NCBI RefSeq assembly: GCF_023156285.1
Contig: NZ_JAKZAJ010000004.1
Location: 124,001-188,000, forward strand
Reading direction: 5' to 3'
Origin: Marinobacter koreensis
GTDB taxonomy: Bacteria > Pseudomonadota > Gammaproteobacteria > Pseudomonadales > Oleiphilaceae
DNA length: 64,000 nt
Numbering within the stretch: position 1 is the stretch's first letter; each line of letters starts with the position of its first letter. Shown piece by piece: positions 53,801-61,752 of the stretch. The position numbers were made by a program, and so were the translations under genes. The notes below the pieces were generated by a model. That model was not told the DNA's origin, searched no databases, and saw only the letters and a list, made by a program, of their open reading frames with translations.

Positions 53801-54949
53801 ATGAAAATAGTAAAAAAACTGGGTCAGGCAGTCGCGACGGCAACTCTGGGCATGACCATTGCCACCGGAGCCCTTGCGGGTGAAGTCACCATCGGTTTCA
53901 CCGGTCCGCTGAGTGGCGGCGCCGCCCTGTACGGGGAAAATACCCTGTCCGGCCTGCGTATGGCCGCAGATGAGATCAACGCCGCCGGCGGATTCGATCT
54001 CAATGGCGAGAAGACCACCATCAACGTGGTTGCCCTCGACGACCGTTACTCCCCTGCGCAGGCGGCCACCAACGCCAAGCGTCTGAAACAGGAAAACAAC
54101 GCGCCGGTTATCTTTGTGCCGCATTCCGGCGGCGTGTTTGCGCTGCAGGAATTCAACGTGAAAGACGATTTCCTGGTCATGGCCTACACCAGCGTGCCCA
54201 CCGTCACCAAGAAGGGTAATCCGCTGACGGTCCGGATTCCGCCAACGTTCGACAGCTACATGGACCCGTTCACCAGCTATGCGCTGGAGCACGAAGGCAA
54301 GAAACTGGGCATGGCCGGTGCCACCCACGAATACGCCAAGATCTGGGCGTCCATGATCAAGAAAGAGTGGCTGGCCAAAGGGGGTGAAGTCGTCTCCGAG
54401 AACCCGATGGACTACAACAAGTCTGCGGATTTCTTCACCGGCGTCAGCCGCGTACTGGCTGAAAAGCCGGACGTGATGTTCGTGGGCGGTGCTTCCGAGC
54501 CGACCGGTCTGGTGGTTCAGCAGGCGCGCCAGATGGGCTTCGAGGGCGGCTTTATCATCATGGACCAGGCCAAGATTGACGAAGTGTCCAAGGTTGCCGG
54601 CGGTCTGGATATGCTGAATGGCGCCGTGGGCGTGGTTCCGCTGAGCGCTTTCCAGGATGAGGCGGCGCAGAGCTTCATCAAGCGTTACCAGGAGAAATTT
54701 GACCGTACCCCGGGTTCCGAGGCTGCGTACAACTACCTGGCCCTGAACGCCATTGTGACCGCGATGGACGAAACTGAGTCCACCGATCCGAAGACCATCC
54801 GTGCCGCTCTGGGCGATGCGCTCAAGAGCATGCCGGCGATGAAGCGCCCGTATGACGTCACTGACGTGACCGAGGACGGCGGGTTTGTCTCCACGCCGGA
54901 CATGGCCGTGGTCGAAGACGGCAAGATCAAGATGGTACCGATGCAGTAA
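53801..54949 (+). CDS. Liv-type periplasmic substrate-binding protein
   Basis: 382 residues. Signal peptide (about 1-26, ending L-A-G), then V-T-I-G-F-T-G-P-L-S-G-G-A-A-L-Y-G typical of leucine-binding-protein-like (LivK/HAAT) receptors. It is long for a strict LivK, as in receptors for other acids. ATG at 53801 follows AGGAG (53790-53794). Last gene of the liv operon, followed by a terminator. Confidence 0.93.
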   Translation: MKIVKKLGQAVATATLGMTIATGALAGEVTIGFTGPLSGGAALYGENTLSGLRMAADEINAAGGFDLNGEKTTINVVALDDRYSPAQAATNAKRLKQENNAPVIFVPHSGGVFALQEFNVKDDFLVMAYTSVPTVTKKGNPLTVRIPPTFDSYMDPFTSYALEHEGKKLGMAGATHEYAKIWASMIKKEWLAKGGEVVSENPMDYNKSADFFTGVSRVLAEKPDVMFVGGASEPTGLVVQQARQMGFEGGFIIMDQAKIDEVSKVAGGLDMLNGAVGVVPLSAFQDEAAQSFIKRYQEKFDRTPGSEAAYNYLALNAIVTAMDETESTDPKTIRAALGDALKSMPAMKRPYDVTDVTEDGGFVSTPDMAVVEDGKIKMVPMQ

Positions 54950-54967
54950 ACCGGCCATCTGACCATG

Positions 54968-54998
54968 GGGGCAGGCCAGCGATGGCTTGCCCCTTTTT
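54968..54998 (+). terminator. Intrinsic terminator after the liv operon
   Basis: 10-bp stem GGGGCAGGCC (54968-54977) / GGCTTGCCCC (54984-54993) with one G-T pair, 6-base loop and five T (54994-54998). It separates the liv operon from the SDR gene that starts at 55045. Confidence 0.85.
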
Positions 54999-55044
54999 GT
55001 TGGTATCGACGAGAGTGAGTGCAGGGCCGAGCAGAGGAGGCACC

Positions 55045-55827
55045 ATGAAGCTGAAAGATTCAGTCGCGGTCATTACCGGTTCCTCGTCTGGAATTGGTGC
55101 CGCGATAGCAACGTTATTCGCCCAGTACGGCTGCCACGTGGTGATCACCTACAGCCGCAACGAAGAAGGCGCGCGTTCGGTTGCCGAAACCTGTGAGCGA
55201 GAGGGCGTCAGGACACTCGTCTGTCAGGCCGACGTGTCCATTGATGATGACTGCCGACGATTGGTTGACCAGACCATGGCGGCCTTTGGCCGGATTGATA
55301 TCCTGATCAATAATGCGGGTACCACAAAGTTCTGTCCGCACGGGGATCTGGAGGGCCTGGACCAACAGGATTTTCTCGACCTCTATGCCGTGAACACCGT
55401 GGGGCCGTTTCAGATGACCCGGGCCGCCGAGAAAGCCTTGCGCACCAATGGCTCCGGTCACATCATTAACATGGCATCGGTTGCAGGCCTCGCCGGCGTC
55501 GGCAGTTCGATCGCCTATGCCGCCTCCAAGGGTGCGTTGATCACCATGACGCGCTCGCTGGCACGGGTCCTTGGCCCGGAGGTCCGGGTCAATGCCGTTT
55601 GTCCCGGGTTTGTCCAGGGTGAGTGGTTGAAACAGGGGTTGGGCGAGACCCGGTACCAGACCATGCTGGAAAAATACGAGGCGGCCGCTCCGCTGAAAAA
55701 GACCGCGTCGCCGGAAACCGTAGCGGATGTGTGCCTTGGCTTGATCATCGGTGGCGATCTTACCACCGGCGAAACGGTATTGATTGATGGCGGCGCCCAT
55801 CTCGGATCGGCGCCGGTGCGCCGATGA
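55045..55827 (+). CDS. Short-chain dehydrogenase/reductase
   Basis: 260 residues: T-G-S-S-S-G-I-G (about 11-18), I-N-N-A-G, S-V-A-G-L-A-G and catalytic Y-A-A-S-K. Related to FabG-like 3-oxoacyl reductases. ATG at 55045 with a GAGGAGG site. Followed after 34 bases by the PanE-like gene on the same strand. Confidence 0.92.
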   Translation: MKLKDSVAVITGSSSGIGAAIATLFAQYGCHVVITYSRNEEGARSVAETCEREGVRTLVCQADVSIDDDCRRLVDQTMAAFGRIDILINNAGTTKFCPHGDLEGLDQQDFLDLYAVNTVGPFQMTRAAEKALRTNGSGHIINMASVAGLAGVGSSIAYAASKGALITMTRSLARVLGPEVRVNAVCPGFVQGEWLKQGLGETRYQTMLEKYEAAAPLKKTASPETVADVCLGLIIGGDLTTGETVLIDGGAHLGSAPVRR

Positions 55828-55861
55828 TCCATCGCTATCCCTGAAGAGGAATTCCCGGAAC

Positions 55862-56797
55862 ATGAGTGACAAACCAAGCATTCTGATTGTTGGCGCCGGT
55901 GCCATTGGCAGCTTTTACGGAGCCATTCTGAAAAAGGCCGGCTGTTCGGTGAGCACGGTGCTGCGCTCCGAATACGATGTGGTGAAAGAACAGGGTATCC
56001 GTATCAGCAGCCCCCTTGGCGACCTGTCGTACCGTCCGGATCATGTCTACCGGGATGGTGAAACGCCCGAAGACTATCCGGACTATCTGATCCTGTGCGT
56101 GAAGGTGCTCCCCGGTGTGGATCGTGTTGCCCTGGTCAAACCCTGGATGGGACCATCCACCCGGCTGGTACTGATCGAGAACGGCCTGGATATCGAGCGG
56201 GAGCTGGCGGACGCCTACCCGGACCATCCGCTGATCAGCTGCCTCGCCTTTATTGCAGCCAGTCGTACCGAACCGGGGGTGGTGGAGCACAAGGCCTACG
56301 GCAAACTGGTCATGGGGCGTTATCCAGAAGGCATTGACGACAACTGTCGGGAACTGTCGGCCCTGTTCCAGGCGGGCGGCATCGGGATTGACCTGACCGA
56401 GCAGGTGGTTGGCGAACGCTGGCGCAAATGCCTGTGGAATACGCCGTTCAATCCGCTCTCGGTTATTGCTAACGGCGCCGATACCCGAACCATTCTGGAC
56501 ACCGAAGGCGGTGAGGCCCTGATCCGCGCCATGATCCGGGAGGTGATGGCGGTTGCCGAGGCCGAAGGCTATCCGATGGATGAGAAGCTGATTGATCTGA
56601 ACATCGAGGGCACGCGGAAAATGCCGCCGTACAAGAACAGCATGGCACTGGACTATCTCAACGGGCGAGCGATCGAGCGGGATGCCGTACTGGGTAATGT
56701 GGTGACGATTGCCGAGCGCCACGGCATCCCGGTGCCCCACCTCAACACCGTTCTGGTGACACTCCGTATGAGGGCAAAACTGGCCGGCGAGGACTAG
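55862..56797 (+). CDS. Ketopantoate reductase (PanE/ApbA) family protein
   Basis: 311 residues. N-terminal Rossmann motif G-A-G-A-I-G (11-16) and the PanE C-terminal block W-R-K-C-L-W-N-T-P-F-N-P-L with the catalytic Lys. It reduces a 2-oxo acid such as ketopantoate with NADPH. In this setting it is more likely a catabolic 2-oxoacid or 2-hydroxyacid oxidoreductase than the pantothenate enzyme, as no other pan gene is near. ATG at 55862. Confidence 0.87.
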   Translation: MSDKPSILIVGAGAIGSFYGAILKKAGCSVSTVLRSEYDVVKEQGIRISSPLGDLSYRPDHVYRDGETPEDYPDYLILCVKVLPGVDRVALVKPWMGPSTRLVLIENGLDIERELADAYPDHPLISCLAFIAASRTEPGVVEHKAYGKLVMGRYPEGIDDNCRELSALFQAGGIGIDLTEQVVGERWRKCLWNTPFNPLSVIANGADTRTILDTEGGEALIRAMIREVMAVAEAEGYPMDEKLIDLNIEGTRKMPPYKNSMALDYLNGRAIERDAVLGNVVTIAERHGIPVPHLNTVLVTLRMRAKLAGED

Positions 56798-56816
56798 CTC
56801 CCACCGGCCGGAAGGC

Positions 56817-57275
56817 TCAGCCGGTTACGTACATGGCCAGGTTTTCGGCCACGCAGGCCGGCTTGTCCTCACCCCGTATCTCGATGGTGGTCTGGTAGGT
56901 CGCCAGGGTGCGGTTCGCGTCCACCCGTTGCAGATCCACCAGTTTGATCCGGCTCCGGATTTCCGCCCCGACCTTCACGGCGGCGGGAAACCGGAGCTTG
57001 TTCAGCCCGTAGTTGATGGTGGCTGACAGGCCCGTGACTTCCAGCACCTGCTTGTTCAGCATGGGAAGCAGGGATGCGGTGAGAAAGCCATGGGCCACCG
57101 GACTTTTCCAGGGGGATTCCCGGCGCGCCCGCTCCACGTCCACGTGAATCCACTGGTGATCGCCGGTGGCGTCGGCGAACGCGTTTACCCGTTCCTGACT
57201 GATCTCGGTCCAGGGGCTTTCACCGATGACCTGCCCCACGTGGCTCTCAAGCTCCGTGATCGGAATACTGACCAT
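56817..57275 (-). CDS. MaoC-like (R)-specific enoyl-CoA hydratase
   Basis: 152 residues of the single-hotdog MaoC type. The hydratase motif is A-D-A-T-G-D-H-Q-W-I-H-V-D with catalytic Asp 39 and His 44. It hydrates trans-2-enoyl-CoA to the (R)-3-hydroxy form. Converges on the PanE-like gene; the aldolase gene lies 25 bases upstream on the same strand. Confidence 0.92.
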   Translation of the reverse strand: MVSIPITELESHVGQVIGESPWTEISQERVNAFADATGDHQWIHVDVERARRESPWKSPVAHGFLTASLLPMLNKQVLEVTGLSATINYGLNKLRFPAAVKVGAEIRSRIKLVDLQRVDANRTLATYQTTIEIRGEDKPACVAENLAMYVTG

Positions 57276-57300
57276 ATTGCTCTCCTGTATGCAGCGGCCG

Positions 57301-58059
57301 TCAAACGCCGTAGCCGGGGTTTTTGCTGTCCAGCAGGCGAACCAGCGCCGGCCAGGTCAGTGCCGAAGCCATACCGAGTTGCTGGGACTGCTCGGCGGTG
57401 GTGGCAATCGCCTGTTCGGAAGGCAGGTAGGTGGGGCCGCAGGCCAGCGCGCGAACCTGGATCTCGCAGGCCTTCATCAGGAAATAGAGGTACGTGAAGG
57501 TTTCCGGTACGTCCTTGCCGGCGGTCAGAACGCCATGGTTGCGCAGCAGCATCATGGATTTGTCACCCAGGTCCCGGATCAGCCGCTCGCGTTCATCCAG
57601 GTTCAGGGCGACGCCCTCGTAATCGTGGTAGCTCAGATGGTCCAGGCACAGCATGGCGGTCTGGCTCAGGGGTAACAGGCCATCCCGGTGGGCGGACACG
57701 GCGACACCGTCGGGCGCATGCAGGTGCATGACCGCACCGGCGTCTTCCCGGCCCATATGCACCGCGCTGTGAATGGTGAAACCCGCCGGATTAACGCGGC
57801 TGACACTGCCCGACTCGACCACCTCTCCATTCTTGTCCACCTTGACCAGGGACGAGGCCGTGATTTCGTGGAACAGCAGGCCGTAGGGGTTGATCAGGAA
57901 ATGATGGTCCGGACCGGGTACCCGGGCGGACAGATGGGTAAAGACCAGATCATCCCAGCCAAACAGGGCGACCAGGCGATAAGCCGCGGCCAGTTCGGTG
58001 CGAACTTTCCATTCGGCCTTTCGCAGGTCCTGAAGGTCTTCGTTGGTGTTTGTTGTCAT
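57301..58059 (-). CDS. Class II aldolase/adducin family protein
   Basis: 252 residues. Zinc-binding histidines in V-M-H-L-H-A-P and R-N-H-G-V-L, and the F-T-H-L-S-A-R-V-P-G start region of the family. Members are sugar-phosphate aldolases, decarboxylases or lyases; the reaction is unknown here. ATG at 58059 follows AGAGGTG. It is probably co-transcribed with the MaoC gene and separated from the upstream dehydrogenases by a terminator. Confidence 0.88.
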   Translation of the reverse strand: MTTNTNEDLQDLRKAEWKVRTELAAAYRLVALFGWDDLVFTHLSARVPGPDHHFLINPYGLLFHEITASSLVKVDKNGEVVESGSVSRVNPAGFTIHSAVHMGREDAGAVMHLHAPDGVAVSAHRDGLLPLSQTAMLCLDHLSYHDYEGVALNLDERERLIRDLGDKSMMLLRNHGVLTAGKDVPETFTYLYFLMKACEIQVRALACGPTYLPSEQAIATTAEQSQQLGMASALTWPALVRLLDSKNPGYGV

Positions 58060-58103
58060 GATTATCACCTCTTGTATTAGGGCGATGGCCCTGTGCCTAC
58101 CAT

Positions 58104-58132
58104 AAAAAAGGGGGTGGCCACTGGCCACCCCC
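58104..58132 (-). terminator. Intrinsic terminator after acyl-CoA dehydrogenase pair
   Basis: Stem GGGGGTGGCCA (58110-58120) / TGGCCACCCCC (58122-58132), 11 bases on each side with an almost absent loop, so the inner pairs are probably open. Six A at 58104-58109 form the U-run on the minus-strand RNA. It ends the transcript from 60535 before the aldolase gene. Confidence 0.88.
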
Positions 58133-58185
58133 AAAAAGGCCTCTGACTGGTTGAGGGAGGCCTCAGGCTCACTGATGAAGGGGAT

Positions 58186-59328
58186 TTAGCTGGCCTGTAA
58201 CAGTGCGGCGTAACGTTCCAGATGGAAATCGTCATCGCCGAGTTGATGGTTGATCATCACCAGCCGCTTGGCGTAGTGGGCAAAGTTGTATTCCCAGGTC
58301 ATGCCAATGCCGCCGTGGGACTGGATGCCCTTCTCGGAAATGAACTGGCCGGCACGTCCGATGACGTTTTTGGCAGCCGCCAGGATCCGGCGACGCTCAT
58401 CGCTCTGGGGTTCGTCGGCGACGCTGGCGGCGAGAATGGCCATGGACCGGGCCTGTTCCAGCTCTGACATCATGTCCACCATGCGGTGCTGCAGAACCTG
58501 GAACTTCCCGATGGGAACGCCGAACTGCTTGCGCTGCTTCAGGTAATCCAGGGTCAGGTCGCAGGCCACTTCCATGGCGCCGACGGCTTCGCCGCACAAG
58601 CCGGAAATGGCACGGCCGGTCTGGTATTCAATAATGTCGGCGGCCTTGCCTTCTTCACCGAGCAGGGCATCGGTGCCGACCTTGACGTTGTTCAGCACCA
58701 GGTCGCAGCCCTTGGCGCCGTCGATGGTCGGATAGGTGCGTCGTTCAACACCATCGGCATCCGGGCTCACCAGGAACAGGCTGATGCCGCCGGCCTCGCG
58801 GGTGTCACCACTGGTACGGGCGGATACCACCAGGACGTCGGCACAGTGCCCGCCGATCACAACCGCCTTGCGACCGTTCAGCACGTAGCCGTCACCACTG
58901 TTTTCGGCGCGGGTTTCCACGTTGTTCAAGTCGTAGAAGCTCTGCGGCTCCTGAAGACCCACGGCAGCGCGGACCTCGCCGGACGCGATGCCACCGAGCC
59001 ACTGCTCCTTCTGTGCATCGTTACCGGCCTGGCTGATCAGGCCGCCGCCGAGGACGACGGACTGCAGGTAGGGTTCGATGCACAGGCCGCGGCCGAGCTC
59101 GGTCATCACGCTCTGTACTTCGACACCACCGCCGCCAAAGCCTCCGAGCTCCTCGGGGAAGGGAACGGCGGTCAGGCCCAGTTCACCCAGTTGTTTCCAG
59201 AAATCCTCGCTGAAGCCCAGCTCGGATTCGCTGAATTCCAGGCGCTTTTCAAAGCTGTATTCACCGCGCACCAGGCGGGCCACGGTGTCCTGCAGCATCT
59301 GCTGCTCTTCGTTCAATCGGAAATCCAT
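58186..59328 (-). CDS. Acyl-CoA dehydrogenase, PimD-like small subunit
   Basis: 380 residues of the acyl-CoA dehydrogenase fold, resembling the small subunit of pimeloyl-CoA dehydrogenase (PimD). The F-P-E-E-L-G-G-F-G-G-G-G and Q-S-H-G-G-I-G-M-T-W-E-Y regions are visible. A catalytic Glu at neither of the two usual positions is evident, which fits a partner subunit of a heteromer. It lies 10 bases after the large-subunit gene. Confidence 0.9.
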   Translation of the reverse strand: MDFRLNEEQQMLQDTVARLVRGEYSFEKRLEFSESELGFSEDFWKQLGELGLTAVPFPEELGGFGGGGVEVQSVMTELGRGLCIEPYLQSVVLGGGLISQAGNDAQKEQWLGGIASGEVRAAVGLQEPQSFYDLNNVETRAENSGDGYVLNGRKAVVIGGHCADVLVVSARTSGDTREAGGISLFLVSPDADGVERRTYPTIDGAKGCDLVLNNVKVGTDALLGEEGKAADIIEYQTGRAISGLCGEAVGAMEVACDLTLDYLKQRKQFGVPIGKFQVLQHRMVDMMSELEQARSMAILAASVADEPQSDERRRILAAAKNVIGRAGQFISEKGIQSHGGIGMTWEYNFAHYAKRLVMINHQLGDDDFHLERYAALLQAS

Positions 59329-59338
59329 GGTCGCCTCC

Positions 59339-60535
59339 TTAGAGCCCGAGAATCATTTTCGACACGATGTTCTTCTGGATCTCGTTGGATCCGCCGAAAA
59401 TCGAGAGCTTGCGGTTGTTGAAGTACTGGGCGGCCAGCGGTGCGGCGTTCTCATCGGAGAGGAACTCGCCGTCGTAGTCCAGATCCAGTTCTTCTTCCAC
59501 GAACGGAATGGCGTAGGGGCCAATGGCCCGGCGTGCCAGATCGTTGATCGTCTGGCGGATTTCGGTGCCACGGACCTTCAACATGGAGCTCTCGGCACCC
59601 GGTACACCACCGCCTTCGACGGATGCAATGATCCGAAGGTTACTGATGGCGGCAGCGGTAAGATCGATTTCGACCTGGGCGATGCGCTGACTGAAGGACG
59701 GATCCTCGATCAGTGGGCGACCGTTCTTGAGACGACGGCCGGCCAGCTCTTTCAGATGCGACAGCGCCGCCTTGGAAATGCCAATGCCGGCAAGGCCGGT
59801 GCGCTCGTAGGTCAGTAGGTACTTGGCGTAGGTCCAGCCCTTGTCTTCCTCGCCTACGAGGTTTTCGACGGGAACCTTCACGTCTTCGAAGAACACTTCG
59901 TTGACTTCGTGCTCACCGTCCAGAGTGATGATCGGGCGTACGGTAATGCCCGGGGTGTTCATGTCGATCAGCAGGAAGGAAATACCCTCCTGGGCCTTCA
60001 CTTCGGTATTGGTGCGCACCAGACAGAAAATCATGTTGGCGTGCTGGCCAAGCGTGGTCCAGGTTTTCTGGCCGTTGACGATGTAATGATCGCCCTCGCG
60101 CACCGCGCGGGTTTTCAGGGAGGCAAGGTCGGAACCGGCACCCGGCTCGGAATAGCCCTGACACCACCAGTCTTCGCCGCTCAGGATACGCGGCAGGTAT
60201 TTCTGCTTCTGCTCTTCGGTACCGAACTTGATGATGACCGGCGCCACCATGTTCACCCCGAACGGAATGGAGCGGGGGACACCGTAGCGGCAGGATTCGT
60301 CGTCCCAGATGTGCTTCTGGACCGGTGTCCACTTGACGCCGCCGTACTCTTCCGGCCAATGGGTCGCGTACCAGCCTTTTTCAGACAGGATTTTCTGCCA
60401 ACGCTGATGGTCTTCCTTCGACAGGCGACGGAACCCTTTCACCTTGGCAGCGATGTCTTCCGGAAGCTTCTCGTCAAGGAACGCCCGTACCTCATCACGG
60501 AAGGCAAGTTCCTCAGCCGTGTAGTTCATGTTCAT
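59339..60535 (-). CDS. Acyl-CoA dehydrogenase, PimC-like large subunit
   Basis: 398 residues, full acyl-CoA dehydrogenase fold: Q-G-Y-S-E-P-G-A-G-S-D-L-A-S, N-G-Q-K-T-W-T-T, and C-terminal F-G-G-S-N-E-I-Q, where the usual Glu is replaced by Gly. Glu 244 in T-Y-E-R-T-G-L-A-G matches the alternative base position of the isovaleryl-CoA dehydrogenase type. It resembles PimC. ATG at 60535 has an AGAGG site. First gene of an operon with the small subunit. Confidence 0.92.
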   Translation of the reverse strand: MNMNYTAEELAFRDEVRAFLDEKLPEDIAAKVKGFRRLSKEDHQRWQKILSEKGWYATHWPEEYGGVKWTPVQKHIWDDESCRYGVPRSIPFGVNMVAPVIIKFGTEEQKQKYLPRILSGEDWWCQGYSEPGAGSDLASLKTRAVREGDHYIVNGQKTWTTLGQHANMIFCLVRTNTEVKAQEGISFLLIDMNTPGITVRPIITLDGEHEVNEVFFEDVKVPVENLVGEEDKGWTYAKYLLTYERTGLAGIGISKAALSHLKELAGRRLKNGRPLIEDPSFSQRIAQVEIDLTAAAISNLRIIASVEGGGVPGAESSMLKVRGTEIRQTINDLARRAIGPYAIPFVEEELDLDYDGEFLSDENAAPLAAQYFNNRKLSIFGGSNEIQKNIVSKMILGL

Positions 60536-60567
60536 CGGATAGCCTCTTTGTGAGTAAAAGCGAAAAT

Positions 60568-60590
60568 CTATACCGCATAGCAGAATTGCT
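60568..60590 (-). promoter_or_regulatory. Operator-like motif upstream of acyl-CoA dehydrogenase operon
   Basis: CTATACCGCATAG (60568-60580), a short palindrome with arms CTAT/ATAG, followed by CAGAATTGC. On the minus strand it contains a -10-like TATAGA. It shares most bases with the motif at 40494-40510 in front of dctP, in the same orientation relative to the gene, which hints at one regulator for both operons. Confidence 0.45.
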
Positions 60591-60775
60591 TAATCATGGA
60601 ACATCATAACCGCTGTGTCAATCGCCCATTAATGAAGAGCGTAGTCGCAAATATTGGTTGGGAAGTGACGAACTTGCGAACGAATCTGCGGACTGGCCCC
60701 GTGGCCGCCGGAATCGGGATGGAGCGGGTGTTGAAAGCCCGGGAACCAGAGGGGTGGTTCCCGGGAGAGGGGCGT

Positions 60776-61612
60776 TCAGCGAGCGATCAGCAGGTCCATG
60801 TCCGGTGTCAGTGAAGCCCCGCTTTCGCTGACGACGACGGCCAGGTTGGGACCAACCAGATCAACGACGCGGGCTTTGCCGATGGTTTTTCCGGGGCGCC
60901 AGGCAACCGGTTGTCCGCTGGACGCCCGGACCAGGCTGCCCGGTTCGTGCACCGTGAGTTCCGTTCCCCGGGTTACGCCGTTGCTGGTCCCCGCGCTGAT
61001 ATATAGCTGGCCGTCGTCGCCGGGAAACGCCCGGAGCACCCACGGACTCAGGGTCGAACGCTCGGCCGCCAGTTTCAGGGCCGCGTCAGCAGGATTGTCC
61101 GAAGGCAGGTCGGTGGGCGGATAGGTGACCCCGGCGCTGGGGTCAATCAGGGTAAGTTCCCGGTTTTTCACCACCATCATCAGGCGAACGCCGGGGTAGA
61201 CCGCCAATGCCCGGGCGCAGGCCAGTGAGCTCAGGTCGCTGCATTCAGGAAGTCGTGCGGCCGCATCCCGCAGTGCCGATGTCGGAACGGGTATGAAGCC
61301 ATAGCCGGTCGCTTTGTTGCGCAGGGCCGTTTCCAACGCGGGAGTGACGTCGTCGCCGATAACAATCCCGATGTTGGCCCTGAGGGTACCGTCAGTTGGC
61401 GGGGTTGCCTGGGGCGCTGGTGCGGCCTCACTGGCTTCCGGTGTCCGGTTGCGTTCCCAGAACGGGGTTTGCCAGTCGGGCTTTTCATAACCCAGTGCTT
61501 CGCTGGAATCCGCCACTGAGATCTGCTCATCCGGCGGGGCGGTTGTGCAGCCAGTCAGTAGAAAGCCGGCAAGGCTGGTTGCGATCATCAGTTTTCGGGC
61601 CATGACCGTCAT
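60776..61612 (-). CDS. Predicted lipoprotein of unknown function
   Basis: 278 residues. Signal peptide with lipobox L-L-T-G-C (Cys about 22), a Pro/Ala-rich linker (about 50-75) and a mature domain. It contains G-I-V-I-G-D-D-V-T-P-A-L-E and a C-terminal strand-rich part (about 190-278) with G-T-S-N-G-V-T-R-G-T-E-L-T-V, similar in style to FlgT-like C-terminal modules. Family not firmly recognised. ATG at 61612 or 61603. Confidence 0.7.
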   Translation of the reverse strand: MTVMARKLMIATSLAGFLLTGCTTAPPDEQISVADSSEALGYEKPDWQTPFWERNRTPEASEAAPAPQATPPTDGTLRANIGIVIGDDVTPALETALRNKATGYGFIPVPTSALRDAAARLPECSDLSSLACARALAVYPGVRLMMVVKNRELTLIDPSAGVTYPPTDLPSDNPADAALKLAAERSTLSPWVLRAFPGDDGQLYISAGTSNGVTRGTELTVHEPGSLVRASSGQPVAWRPGKTIGKARVVDLVGPNLAVVVSESGASLTPDMDLLIAR

Positions 61613-61683
61613 CGTGGAATCCTGTTTGTGGGTGAGTCGTAAGCGTATGGCATGGCTTTCACACGTGCCACCGGAACCCCCAT

Positions 61684-61716
61684 AAAAAAGGACGAACCGG
61701 TGCGGGAACCGATTCG
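61684..61716 (-). terminator. Intrinsic terminator after the porin-like gene
   Basis: Six A (61684-61689, U-run on the minus strand) next to a 9-bp stem CGAACCGGT (61693-61701) / ACCGATTCG (61708-61716) with one mismatch. It ends the minus-strand porin-like transcript. Confidence 0.7.
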
Positions 61717-61752
61717 CCCAAGGGTGCAGCATGTGTGGTTCGTTTCCGGTAC

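Noticed and set aside
50396..54949. Calling the liv operon a leucine importer
   Set aside because: The binding protein is only generically LivK-like and the neighbouring genes are acyl-CoA enzymes, so specificity is left open.
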